Source: a virus. From it: a DNA stretch of 20,461 bases. The stretch is taken from IMG/VR virus record IMGVR_UViG_3300042465_004991, positions 1-20,461 of that record. One strand, given 5' to 3'. The notes under the pieces are model-generated. The model saw only the letters and a list, made by a program, of their open reading frames with translations, ran no database searches and was not told the DNA's origin. Positions 5,720-11,879 of this stretch are shown piece by piece; the stretch's first letter is position 1, and each line of letters begins with the position of its first letter. A program made the position numbers and the translations under genes.

Positions 5720-6482
5720 AGCCTTTCTCCTTTGCGGCCAGTTCGTTGGCCTCTTCGATGTTCTTGAACACCCGGATGGCGGTCTTCCTGCCATCCCTCT
5801 TCACTGCGTAGGTGGTCTCGGACTGCCACCTTTCTTCAGGGGAACACTCGGGCAGCGGCTCCCCAAAGTCGTGAGACACCTTGGCGTTGCGGTGCATCTC
5901 CAGGCGGTGCCGGATGAAAACCTCAGCCGTCACGCTGTCCCACATCGGTATCTCAAGCATCTGAATGGGAGCGGCGGGGTAGCCCTCGCGGCTCTCGTGG
6001 CGGTTGAAGTCCCGGATCAGGGCGCAGATGCGGAGGCCCACAACCTTCTTGCGCTTGACCGTCTCGACCAACCACTTGTAGACATTGAGTTGCTGCTCCC
6101 ACTCGGGCTTCTCGTTCATCACGGCCCAGGCAGAACAGAACTTGTAGTCGGTGATGACCACGCCGCCATCCTCCTCGGACTGGAGGTCGATCTGACCCGA
6201 CACGGTCACCCCATCCAGTTCCGCAAAGATGCGCTCCTCGGTCACATGGCCATCAGTCTGCCCCCGCTCCATGACCACATGGAGGGCTGAACCAAGCATC
6301 TGCCACATCAGATCAGTGACATCCGTCTCGATGGCAGAGTCGTACTGTTCGCGCAAACGGCGCACCCTCGGAGGAGAAAGCAACTCGGTGGCGCTGTACT
6401 GCGAGCCGCCCTTGCTGTAGTATTCCCTTGTCGCCAAGGTCACCAGTGTCTGAGGGACACCGAACTTGTTGGTTACTTTCAT
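5625..6482 (-). CDS. PD-(D/E)XK exonuclease, Cas4/RecB-like
   Basis: A 285-residue nuclease expected to resect double-stranded ends for the annealing protein. Visible motifs are a histidine in LGSALHVVME (H68), Asp in SGQIDL (D99) and the catalytic DYK (D112-K114), followed by WEQQLNVYKWL, the QxxxY element of RecB-family nucleases. Three C-terminal cysteines (266, 271, 277) resemble part of a Cas4/AddB iron-sulphur site; the fourth ligand may be C116 or another. Start ATG 6482 has no clear Shine-Dalgarno but lies about 30 bases after a predicted promoter. First gene of the leftward operon. Confidence 0.8.
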   Translation of the reverse strand: MKVTNKFGVPQTLVTLATREYYSKGGSQYSATELLSPPRVRRLREQYDSAIETDVTDLMWQMLGSALHVVMERGQTDGHVTEERIFAELDGVTVSGQIDLQSEEDGGVVITDYKFCSAWAVMNEKPEWEQQLNVYKWLVETVKRKKVVGLRICALIRDFNRHESREGYPAAPIQMLEIPMWDSVTAEVFIRHRLEMHRNAKVSHDFGEPLPECSPEERWQSETTYAVKRDGRKTAIRVFKNIEEANELAAKEKGYVEVRPGEPKRCTGNYCGVAAWCEQFQKSAV

Positions 6483-6509
6483 AGACGATTGAGAGGCATC
6501 GCGTTGAAC

Positions 6510-6944
6510 ATGGGAACAGACGATAGCACCATCTGGAACGGTGGTCAAGCACTAGTGCAAATTATTTATGGGGAGCCTGCATCCAAGGCCAACCAGAGGC
6601 GTGTTGTGAAGATCGGGGGGATGGCCCGTCTGATCAAGAGTCAGAAGGCGCTGAACTACTCAGATGTGTTTAAAGCCCAGGCCAAGCCCATCAGCCCGCT
6701 GATCGAGACGGATGTCCGGGTGACCATGCACATCTTCTATGCGTCCAGGCGTCCTGACCTGGATGAGTCCCTCATCCTGGACCTGCTCCAGGGGGTGTTC
6801 TATGTGAATGACCGTCAGGTCAAGGAGAAGCACATCTACTGGGGCCTGGACAAGGAGAACCCCAGGGCAGAGATCATCGTGGATGTCCTGCCAATCCCCG
6901 AAAAAAAGGCCCGCAAGAGGCGGGCCGCAAAGGAGGAGATTTAA
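6510..6944 (+). CDS. RusA-like Holliday junction resolvase
   Basis: A 144-residue endonuclease that should cut four-way junctions and trim branched phage DNA. The RusA signature is clear: SRRPDLDESLILDLLQGVFY (about 79-98) followed by NDRQVKEK, giving acidic residues at D83, D85, D91 and D101. The C-terminus is a basic tail (KKARKRRAAK). The start is uncertain: ATG 6510 is used, but the family similarity begins at VQIIYGEP, and GTG 6555 would free the overlapping leftward promoter. It transcribes away from the recombination operon. Confidence 0.8.
   Translation: MGTDDSTIWNGGQALVQIIYGEPASKANQRRVVKIGGMARLIKSQKALNYSDVFKAQAKPISPLIETDVRVTMHIFYASRRPDLDESLILDLLQGVFYVNDRQVKEKHIYWGLDKENPRAEIIVDVLPIPEKKARKRRAAKEEI
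6520..6548 (-). promoter_or_regulatory. Leftward sigma70-type promoter for the recombination operon
   Basis: On the minus strand TTGACC (6548-6543), a 17-bp spacer, then TATCGT (6525-6520). Transcription would start near 6513, about 30 bases before the exonuclease start. It overlaps the 5' end of the rightward RusA frame and lies directly beside the GCACTAGTGC palindrome (6549-6558). Confidence 0.5.
6549..6558. promoter_or_regulatory. CTAG-centred dyad, possible operator
   Basis: GCACTAGTGC is a perfect 10-bp palindrome abutting the -35 of the leftward promoter. Relatives occur at 7493-7504, 13455-13464, 15596-15605, 15619-15628 and 16761-16770, all outside conserved coding parts and mostly in predicted promoters. 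The set looks like binding sites for one dimeric regulator, which is not identified. Confidence 0.45.
6901..6926 (-). terminator. Leftward intrinsic terminator inside the RusA gene
   Basis: Read on the minus strand: GGCCCGC, loop CTCTT, GCGGGCC, then seven T's. This is a canonical rho-independent terminator facing left, embedded in the last codons of the rightward RusA gene, where it encodes KKARKRR. It would stop minus-strand transcripts entering from the right and insulate the leftward operon promoter. Confidence 0.7.
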
Positions 6945-7156
6945 ACACACTGCGAACCAGTCAGCCCGCACCCAAAGTGTACTCCAAAAGGCACCTTGGT
7001 GTTGGGAAAAATGCAACTCCGCGAAAAGTCCTGGAAACAGTTAACCTGTTGATTTCAAACAGATATTTTGGTTGTTTAAACTTCAAACACGCCCCTCCCG
7101 GACCAACTTTGGCTTCCCATTATGGGTGGAGTCTTGTGGTCTTCTTCGAAGGGGTA
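6945..7156. other. Non-coding stretch after RusA
   Basis: No convincing gene. It starts with an orphan ribosome-site-like GGAGGAGATTTAAACAC with no start codon after it. It contains an inverted repeat AACAG-TTAAC-CTGTT (7036-7050) and the only perfect GTTTAAAC palindrome of the window (7074-7081). It is more AT-rich than its surroundings and may carry regulatory sites for the following promoter. Confidence 0.5.
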
Positions 7157-7184
7157 TTGACAGGCACTACTGATCTGGTAAAGT
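7157..7184 (+). promoter_or_regulatory. Rightward sigma70-type promoter
   Basis: Consensus TTGACA (7157-7162), a 16-bp spacer and TAAAGT (7179-7184) preceded by TGG, an extended -10. The expected transcript starts near 7191, just before the structured RNA. No start codon with a ribosome site follows until 7563, so the first product is RNA. Confidence 0.6.
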
Positions 7185-7190
7185 GCGAAC

Positions 7191-7304
7191 ACTGCTTGTG
7201 TGGCAACGGGCAGAGAGAACCGCTAAGTCAGACTCCGACCCCGTAAGGGGTACTCCCTCCACTAAGGGATGTTGCCACCGGGGTCTGTCTTAGCGGTTTT
7301 TTTT
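7191..7304 (+). ncRNA. Structured small RNA or transcription attenuator
   Basis: About 114 nt from the predicted start to a run of eight T's (7297-7304). A 10-bp stem AACCGCTAAG (7218-7227) pairs with 7289-7298, continued after one mismatch by CAGAC (7229-7233) with GTCTG (7283-7287). Inside lie a hairpin ACCCC-GTAA-GGGGT (7238-7251, GNRA loop) and CCCT/AGGG (7255-7268). GTGGCAAC (7200-7207) can pair with GTTGCCAC (7271-7278) within the loop, forming a pseudoknot. With a good promoter and intrinsic terminator it may be a free small RNA, or a leader attenuating the downstream operon. No known family is recognised. Confidence 0.6.
7218..7304 (+). terminator. Branched intrinsic terminator of the small RNA
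   Basis: The closing stem AACCGCTAAG/CTTAGCGGTT followed by T8 is a strong rho-independent terminator. Its long loop contains two small hairpins, unlike a simple terminator, which is why a regulatory structure is suspected. Confidence 0.65.
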
Positions 7305-7562
7305 CGCCCGTACTCCGCACGACAGCAGGGGCCGCAAGTGGGGCTGCTCGGAAGGAAACCGCGACACGGTACGCCGCAAGGCTAGGGGGCAGTTCCCGAA
7401 CAATCCGTGGGGCTCGTCGTATCCACAGGCCCGGGGGATCACTCTGTGATCATGTGGATGTCCCTTCGGGGATGGTGCAACCTCTTCCTCCTCGTACTAG
7501 TACGGGGTAGGGGGAGTCTTGGGTGCAACGCCCCGTAAGGGGCGATTTACAGGAGATTTAAC
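7305..7562 (+). other. Hairpin-rich untranslated region before the alpha-CTD operon
   Basis: About 258 bases without a credible gene but dense in potential RNA structure. Elements include AGCAG/CTGCT around a GCAA loop (7324-7349), GCC-GCAA-GGC (7373-7382), ATCCACA/TGTGGAT enclosing GATCAC-TCT-GTGATC (about 7431-7459), a UUCG-capped CCC/GGG (about 7462-7471), the palindrome CGTACTAGTACG (7493-7504) and CGCCCC-GTAA-GGGGCG (7529-7544). The last repeats the hairpin at 7239-7250. The stretch ends in GGAGATTTAAC before the next ATG. It may be a long structured leader or a second RNA. Confidence 0.5.
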
Positions 7563-7814
7563 ATGACAAGAATGCAGCAAGCATACGAAGCCCTCCTCGA
7601 CAACCTTGAAGAGGAGATGGAGCATTTGCAGGAGAAGATCGACAGCGAAATCATTGCCATCGATCTCCTGTTGGAATTCATCTTGGACCACCACGGGCCC
7701 AAGGTTACGAAGGAGTTGGCAGCAGCCATCGAGAAGAAGGGCGGCAAGGACCTCGTCGACTTCGTGGGCGACAAGTGCTATGAGCGTGGCCTTGATCTGG
7801 TGGAGGCAGCATGA
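7563..7814 (+). CDS. Small acidic helical protein
   Basis: An 83-residue, strongly acidic, almost entirely helical protein; the first part (LLDNLEEEMEHLQEKIDSEI) is coiled-coil-like. I do not recognise a family. GGAG lies eight bases before the ATG with TTTAA in the spacer. Its stop overlaps the next start as ATGA, coupling it to the alpha-CTD-like protein. A partner or DNA-mimic role is possible but unsupported beyond charge. Confidence 0.65.
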   Translation: MTRMQQAYEALLDNLEEEMEHLQEKIDSEIIAIDLLLEFILDHHGPKVTKELAAAIEKKGGKDLVDFVGDKCYERGLDLVEAA

Positions 7815-8161
7815 GCAACATCGGGATCGATGAGAAGGAATTCGAAATCCTCAAGGTTGTCCTGGCGGCACATCCGACATGGACTGCCGAGTCCGTCCAT
7901 GCCTTCGTTGCCAAAGTGCTTGAGCCGTACCGTCCCAAGCCTGTTGAAGACAAGTTGGAGTGGCCCATCGAGGTTCTGGGTCGGTCGCGCCACTTCACTA
8001 TGCGCCTGAGGAACATCCTCCTGGCAGAGGGTGCCTACACCCTCGGGGATGTCCTGAAGATGCGGGAAATCGAATGGCTGAAGACGCCCAACATGGGCAG
8101 GAGGTCTTTAAACGATCTCAAGGAATGTTTGGCCATCCACGGTTTGACACTGCGTACTTAA
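7811..8161 (+). CDS. RNA polymerase alpha-subunit C-terminal-domain-like protein
   Basis: A 116-residue protein whose second half (about 51-116) matches the alpha-CTD of bacterial RNA polymerase: PIEVL, then MRLRNILLAEGAYTLGDV, WLKTPNMGRRSLNDLK and HGLTL. The residues E. coli alpha uses to bind promoter UP elements are kept: R265 and N268 correspond to R65 and N68, and G296, K298, S299 to G96, R98, S99. The N-terminal 50 residues are not alpha-NTD, so it cannot assemble as a normal alpha subunit. It may bind DNA or contact sigma/activators to redirect host transcription. Coupled by ATGA to the preceding gene. Confidence 0.75.
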   Translation: MSNIGIDEKEFEILKVVLAAHPTWTAESVHAFVAKVLEPYRPKPVEDKLEWPIEVLGRSRHFTMRLRNILLAEGAYTLGDVLKMREIEWLKTPNMGRRSLNDLKECLAIHGLTLRT

Positions 8162-8214
8162 CAGATTGCCCAAGAGGCCCGAACCATCTACGATTCGATG
8201 ATCAGGAGACGATC

Positions 8215-8463
8215 ATGCCAATGCTCAAGAGGAACTACAAACAAGAATACAAGACCGCGATGGCGCGGGGTGAGCATGATGATCGGATGGAACGCCAACG
8301 GGCTCGTCGGGCTCTGGACAAGAAGGGCGTGGCACGCAAGGGCAAGGATGTTGCCCATGTGAAAGCCCTCTCAAAGGGCGGCTCCAACAAAGATGGCTAC
8401 CGCCTTGAGCCTCCCTCCAAGAACCGCAGTTTCAAACGGAACCCTGATGGATCAATGAAGTGA
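8215..8463 (+). CDS. HNH-endonuclease-like small phage protein
   Basis: An 82-residue basic protein. The C-terminal part, VAHVKALSKGGSNKDGYRLE followed by PPSKNRSFKR, matches the HNH core (H..alsKGGs.....l) of a small protein family common in phages, often beside replication genes. The usual DVDH is DVAH here, and the third metal ligand is not evident, so catalysis is uncertain. AGGAG precedes the ATG at 8215. Its TGA overlaps the GTG of the primase-helicase as GTGA. Confidence 0.7.
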   Translation: MPMLKRNYKQEYKTAMARGEHDDRMERQRARRALDKKGVARKGKDVAHVKALSKGGSNKDGYRLEPPSKNRSFKRNPDGSMK

Positions 8464-10142
8464 TTCAATTCGATGACTTCCCGGGAGAGACCTCCCGGAT
8501 CGTCTGCCCCTTCTGCTCTTCGTCGCGCCGGAAGTCTCGTTTAAAGGAGATGACCCTGACGAAGCAGTCAGACGGGGCAGTTTTGTTTTATTGCCACCAT
8601 TGCGATGCAAACGGGGCAGTCCAACCCGAAAGAAGGCAGGAGATTAAATTGTCAGCAGTCCCCCAACCAAAGATTCTGGAGAACGCACTCCAGGGTCCTC
8701 ACTATGAGTACCTCCAGAGCAGAGGCATCTCGAAAGAAACCGCAGACAAGTACAAGTTGTTTGCAGGCCGTAAGTGGTTCGCCCGTCTAAACAAGGAGGC
8801 AGACTGCATCGGCTTCCCGTACTTCCGTGACGGGGCCTTGGTTGGGGTGAAGTACCGATCCTTCCCTGATAAAGATTTCACGCAGGAGTCCGGCGGCGCT
8901 CACGACTTCTTCGGTTTGGACAACATCATCCCTGACCGTCCCATCGTGATCGTTGAGGGGGAGATCGATGCACTGACCCTCCACGAATGTGGCGTAGACA
9001 ATGTCCTGTCCGTCCCTGGCGGGGCACCCGTGAAGGTGGCAGACGGTAAGGTTCTGCCCTCTGAAGACAAGAAGTTTGCGTTCGTATGGAATGCGCGGGA
9101 GGTCCTGGAGAAGGCCCCGTACATCATTCTTGCGACTGACCAGGATGCACCAGGGCAGGCCCTCGCGGAGGAGTTGGCACGGCGCATCGGGAAGGACAAA
9201 TGCCGAGCGGCCAAGTTCGATGCCAAAGATTTAAATGAGGTCTTCAACGACCCCTCACGGGAGGGTACTACTCTCATCCACGGAATCCTCGCCGCCGCGC
9301 AGCCATACCCAATCGCCGGTCTGTCCGACGCAGGCACCTACGCTGATCGTCTAAACGATCTGTTCAGCAAGGGCACGGGCAAGGGATTCAGCACGGGCTA
9401 CCAATCCCTGGACACGATCTACACCATCGCGCCGGGGCAGTTGAGTGTGGTCACGGGCTACCCCTCGTCGGGCAAGTCCAACTTCGTTGATCAGATCATG
9501 GTCAACCTCGCACGGGACCATGACTGGAAGTTCGCGGTCTGCTCGTTTGAGAATCAGCCTGAGATACATATCTCGCGCCTGATGGAAATCTACACACGGC
9601 TGCGCTTCTTCGAAGGGGCAGACCGCATGACCCCCGCGCAGATGGAAAAGGCGTTCAAGTGGGTCAATGAACACTTCCTCTTCATTGATTCCAACGGGGA
9701 GGAACCCAACACCCTGGACTCCATCCTGGAGAGGGCGCGTGTTGCGGTTAAACGCATGGGCGTGCGGGGTTTGGTGATCGACCCCTACAACTACATCGAG
9801 TTGGACCGCAGGGATACAACCGAGACAGACGCCATCAGTCAGATGCTGACCAAGGTGCAGAAGTTCTGCAAGGCGCATGAGGTGCATACCTTCTTCATCG
9901 CCCACCCATCCAAGATTCAACGCAGCGGGACAGAGCAGCCAAGGCCGGACGGGATGTCCATCTCAGGCTCGATGGCGTGGTGGGCCAAGGCCGACTGCGG
10001 GGTGACAGTCCACAGGCAGACCGACCATGTGGAGATTGCCATTTGGAAATGTAGGTATCGGTGGGTCGGGACACAGGGGGAGACCACCCTGATCTTCAAC
10101 AAGACCGCAGGCACCTACTCGGAAGACCTCGACAAGTTTTAA
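8460..10142 (+). CDS. Bifunctional DNA primase-helicase (T7 gp4/Twinkle-like)
   Basis: A 560-residue replication protein. The N-terminal zinc finger is CPFC (16-19) with CHHC (45-48), needed for primer-site recognition. The TOPRIM domain shows VIVEGEIDALT (about 162-172) and the DQDAPG metal site near 226. The C-terminal RecA-type helicase has Walker A GYPSSGKSN near 333-341, Walker B GLVIDPYNY, HPSK, then the GSMAWWAKAD hexamer-type motif. Length fits the family. It starts at GTG 8460, overlapping the HNH-like gene. It probably drives phage fork movement; the origin-like site is near 17 kb. Codons such as CTA AAC and GTT AAA create further TAAAC motifs. Confidence 0.9.
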   Translation: MIQFDDFPGETSRIVCPFCSSSRRKSRLKEMTLTKQSDGAVLFYCHHCDANGAVQPERRQEIKLSAVPQPKILENALQGPHYEYLQSRGISKETADKYKLFAGRKWFARLNKEADCIGFPYFRDGALVGVKYRSFPDKDFTQESGGAHDFFGLDNIIPDRPIVIVEGEIDALTLHECGVDNVLSVPGGAPVKVADGKVLPSEDKKFAFVWNAREVLEKAPYIILATDQDAPGQALAEELARRIGKDKCRAAKFDAKDLNEVFNDPSREGTTLIHGILAAAQPYPIAGLSDAGTYADRLNDLFSKGTGKGFSTGYQSLDTIYTIAPGQLSVVTGYPSSGKSNFVDQIMVNLARDHDWKFAVCSFENQPEIHISRLMEIYTRLRFFEGADRMTPAQMEKAFKWVNEHFLFIDSNGEEPNTLDSILERARVAVKRMGVRGLVIDPYNYIELDRRDTTETDAISQMLTKVQKFCKAHEVHTFFIAHPSKIQRSGTEQPRPDGMSISGSMAWWAKADCGVTVHRQTDHVEIAIWKCRYRWVGTQGETTLIFNKTAGTYSEDLDKF

Positions 10143-10147
10143 ACGCA

Positions 10148-10185
10148 GGGTAAAAGTTCTTATGCCCGCGTAAGAATTTTTACCC
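10148..10185. terminator. 15-bp inverted repeat after the primase-helicase
   Basis: GGGTAAAAGTTCTTA (10148-10162), an 8-base loop, and its complement (10171-10185) with one G-T pair. It starts six bases after the primase-helicase stop. Uridines in the 3' arm (ATTTTT) make terminator action for the rightward operon possible, although no T-run follows the stem. Confidence 0.5.
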
Positions 10186-10219
10186 AGCCCGCGTGCTGGA
10201 GTGCGTTTAAATCAAACAG

Positions 10220-10258
10220 CGCCGAGGTCCAGTTAGCAATCCGCCGAGGTCCAGTTAG
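10220..10258 (+). repeat. 17-bp direct repeat, two copies
   Basis: CGCCGAGGTCCAGTTAG occurs at 10220-10236 and 10242-10258, starts 22 bp apart, about two helical turns. A partial inverted match ACCTCG follows near 10266. The spacing is that of iterated protein-binding sites. Confidence 0.7.
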
Positions 10259-10360
10259 TTATCTGAACCTCGTGCATCTGCGTTTAAATTCATCCTCCAC
10301 GAATAAATGTACCCGTTGCGTTTAAATGTATCGATCTGAATTGCATCTAAAGCGGGGGGA

Positions 10361-10394
10361 CTTTTATAATCGCACTGATGTGCGATTATAAAAG
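10361..10394. promoter_or_regulatory. Perfect palindrome containing TATAAT on both strands
   Basis: CTTTTATAATCGCAC (10361-10375), loop TGAT, and the exact complement (10380-10394). Each strand shows a TATAAT. No matching -35 was found in either direction. It could be a cruciform-forming site, an operator or a bidirectional terminator. Confidence 0.55.
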
Positions 10395-10508
10395 CAGCCA
10401 GGGGCTCAGGATTTGAGCTATGCGTGTAAACGCAAGAACCGTACAGAAGAGACAGAAGAAGCGGGCTGTGCGTGTAAACGCTTAACGCGACACAAACACT
10501 GGCCAAAG

Positions 10509-10531
10509 AAAAGGGGCCCTGAGGCCCCTTG
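10509..10531 (-). terminator. Leftward terminator of the 10.5-16.7 kb operon
   Basis: AAGGGGCC-(loop)-GGCCCCTT hairpin lies immediately after the last leftward stop codon at 10532; on the minus strand it is followed by TTTTCTTT. Position and strand fit the end of the VWA/MoxR-containing operon. Confidence 0.65.
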
Positions 10532-10753
10532 TCATTTCTTCGAATAGAACACTGCGGTGTTCAGTGTCCTGAACCTGCCCTGCGGAATTGGCACCCGCTC
10601 AGGCAACATCTTCCACAGCCTCCACTGTCCGTCCCAGGTGATGTATCTCTGACCCGGGGGGACAAACCCCTCGTGGTTGATCAGTTGGATGTCGGGGTGC
10701 TTGTAGGTTTCCTTGAGGAACAGCGGGTCTCGGTTGGTCACTGCGTAGATCAC
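10532..10753 (-). CDS. Hypothetical small protein
   Basis: A 73-residue soluble protein of unknown function, with HEGFVPPGQRYITWDGQWRLWKM in the centre. GTG 10753 is chosen because it overlaps the upstream stop as GTGA and has GGAGG five bases upstream; the frame also opens at GTG 10765. It is the last gene of its operon, directly before the terminator. Confidence 0.6.
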   Translation of the reverse strand: MIYAVTNRDPLFLKETYKHPDIQLINHEGFVPPGQRYITWDGQWRLWKMLPERVPIPQGRFRTLNTAVFYSKK

Positions 10754-10869
10754 CAGGGCCTCCACACAAGCAGGTCCATCAGCAGCACGGCGATGGCGAA
10801 GGCATAGGCCACGATGTAGACAACCAACATGGTGCCTGCCTGTGCTCGTTCTTCAATGTGTTTGTCCAT
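10750..10869 (-). CDS. Tiny membrane protein (39 aa)
   Basis: A 39-residue protein: a short charged N-terminus (MDKHIEERAQAG), one hydrophobic helix (about 14-35) and VWRPW at the end. An in-frame ATG three bases upstream (10872) is equally possible, with GGGGGT before both. The stop overlaps the next gene as GTGA, which supports it as a gene despite its size. Its location suggests an inner-membrane accessory protein. Confidence 0.55.
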   Translation of the reverse strand: MDKHIEERAQAGTMLVVYIVAYAFAIAVLLMDLLVWRPW

Positions 10870-11086
10870 CATCTACCCCCATGATGTCGGTGTTCTCAAA
10901 GGTGAAACTGACATTGCGAAGCAACTCAGTGCGCGGGACATCGAACTGCTTGCAGTACTGCACAAGCATCGAGGCCAGGGCAGACATCACATCGTTTACA
11001 TCACATTCCTCGTGCTGTTCTGCGTAGGTGTTGATGACGGTCTGCAATACATGGCACAAAGCCACGACATGACTGTGCGGGTTCAA
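10853..11086 (-). CDS. Hypothetical helical protein
   Basis: A 77-residue protein with three cysteines and predicted helices (ALCHVLQTVINTYAEQH, DVNDVMSALASMLVQYCKQF). I do not recognise it. TTG 11086 has GGAGG seven bases upstream and overlaps the preceding stop as TTGA, so a TTG start is likely. Overlaps the downstream membrane gene by 17 bp. Confidence 0.6.
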   Translation of the reverse strand: MNPHSHVVALCHVLQTVINTYAEQHEECDVNDVMSALASMLVQYCKQFDVPRTELLRNVSFTFENTDIMGVDDGQTH

Positions 11087-11328
11087 AATGCAGCCTCCTC
11101 AGTCTTGGGGCCAACCGCTGCATCAAGGGTCAGGACATCAGGGTTGCGCGTGATGTCATCGATCATGCGCTGAAGCAGGGCAACCATCTGCCCAGGGTAC
11201 TCAGTGCCCAGGCAGGCATCACTGAATCCCATGATGGACCCATCGGGGTTGTAGAAGGTCTCCTTGATCTCAACCCACGGTTCCATATCCAGGCCGTGAT
11301 TGATCTGCACCAGTCGATGGTTCCACAT
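11083..11328 (-). CDS. Small conserved phage protein
   Basis: An 81-residue protein with the order MWNHRLV, ETFYNPDGSI, then a helix ALLQRMIDDI. Small phage proteins of this shape (MWNYR...YYNDDGSI...) are familiar as hypotheticals with a likely alpha/beta fold; no function is known to me. ATG 11328 has GGAGG seven bases upstream and overlaps the upstream stop by one base (TGATG). Confidence 0.65.
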   Translation of the reverse strand: MWNHRLVQINHGLDMEPWVEIKETFYNPDGSIMGFSDACLGTEYPGQMVALLQRMIDDITRNPDVLTLDAAVGPKTEEAAF

Positions 11329-11627
11329 CACGCCACCTCCAAAAGTTCATCGGGGACATCGACCTCATCGCCAAGGCGGGAGGCCACATAGCATCGCATG
11401 GCGGCGACCAGTGGAGATGAACCACTGGCCTGGGCGCTGCCATAGATGGTTGCAACCCAGGGGTGAGCCGGGAGCGGTTGGCTATTGATGCATATCTCCT
11501 GCTCCTCAATGATCGGGCCACCTTGCGCCCAGTCGCTTGAGTACCGGGTGTATCGGCTTGGGGATTCGCCTTCACACACGCACACCATCCAGTCGAGCGC
11601 GGCTCCAGTCAGTTCACTTGTCTTCAT
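11328..11627 (-). CDS. DUF2591 (NinX-like) phage protein
   Basis: A 99-residue protein with the features of DUF2591: MKTSELTGAALDWMV at the N-terminus, YSSDWAQGGPIIE (about 29-41), then SPLVAAMRCYVASRLGDEV near the end. The family is named after P22 NinX; its role is unknown. The sequence before the ATG is GGGGGTGTAAAC, so a GTGTAAAC motif lies directly between ribosome site and start codon. Confidence 0.85.
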   Translation of the reverse strand: MKTSELTGAALDWMVCVCEGESPSRYTRYSSDWAQGGPIIEEQEICINSQPLPAHPWVATIYGSAQASGSSPLVAAMRCYVASRLGDEVDVPDELLEVA

Positions 11628-11629
11628 GT

Positions 11630-11851
11630 TTACACCCCCACCATATCCAGGATGTTGATCGCCAAGTCACGGGCTTGCTGCGCGGACATGGTGGTGTACC
11701 GATACGCACCGACCCCAACCGTGATGTTCAAGGTCTTATCCTTCTCGGACGCCCAGGGCTTGCTATCGCGCCACACAACCCATACCGGATCGCCATCGGC
11801 GTTCACGCCAACACGGCGGGAGAGAAGGGCTTCAACTTGATTGGTATCCAT
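11630..11851 (-). CDS. Hypothetical small protein
   Basis: A 73-residue protein of unknown function, probably alpha/beta (VWVVWRDSKPW, then SAQQARDLAINILDMVGV). Its leader AGGAGATTTAAACAATG is identical to that of the MoxR-like gene. Its TAA stop is part of a GTGTAAAC motif two bases before the next ATG. Confidence 0.65.
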   Translation of the reverse strand: MDTNQVEALLSRRVGVNADGDPVWVVWRDSKPWASEKDKTLNITVGVGAYRYTTMSAQQARDLAINILDMVGV

Positions 11852-11879
11852 TGTTTAAATCTCCTGAGTGAAAAGGCGG

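Larger units (their letters stand above)
10143..10508. other. Non-coding region rich in palindromes and motif copies
   Basis: About 370 bp between a rightward and a leftward operon that end here. It holds two 15-bp-arm palindromes, a 17-bp direct repeat, an inverted repeat GCTCA-GGATT-TGAGC (10404-10418), three copies of TGCGTTTAAAT (about 10203-10327) and two of TGCGTGTAAACGC (10421-10433, 10469-10481). A leftward open frame at 10255-10506 ignores this structure and is not credible. The density suggests a control region, perhaps for replication or transcription end. Confidence 0.65.

Noticed and set aside
5586-6290. Plus-strand open frame of 234 codons opposite the exonuclease
   Set aside because: Lies on the reverse of the conserved PD-(D/E)XK gene and has no ribosome site or recognisable motif.
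6977-7246. Plus-strand open frame of 89 codons after RusA
   Set aside because: It would overlap a near-consensus promoter and the structured RNA, and lacks a ribosome site; no family resemblance.
7345-7365. Sequence CTCGGAAGGAAACCG resembling the GGAAGGAA loop of signal recognition particle RNA
   Set aside because: The matching 5' side of the SRP symmetric loop is missing and the flanking stems do not fit; probably coincidence.
10255-10506. Minus-strand open frame of 83 codons in the palindrome-rich gap
   Set aside because: Runs through a perfect 15-bp-arm palindrome and repeats, with no ribosome site at its start.
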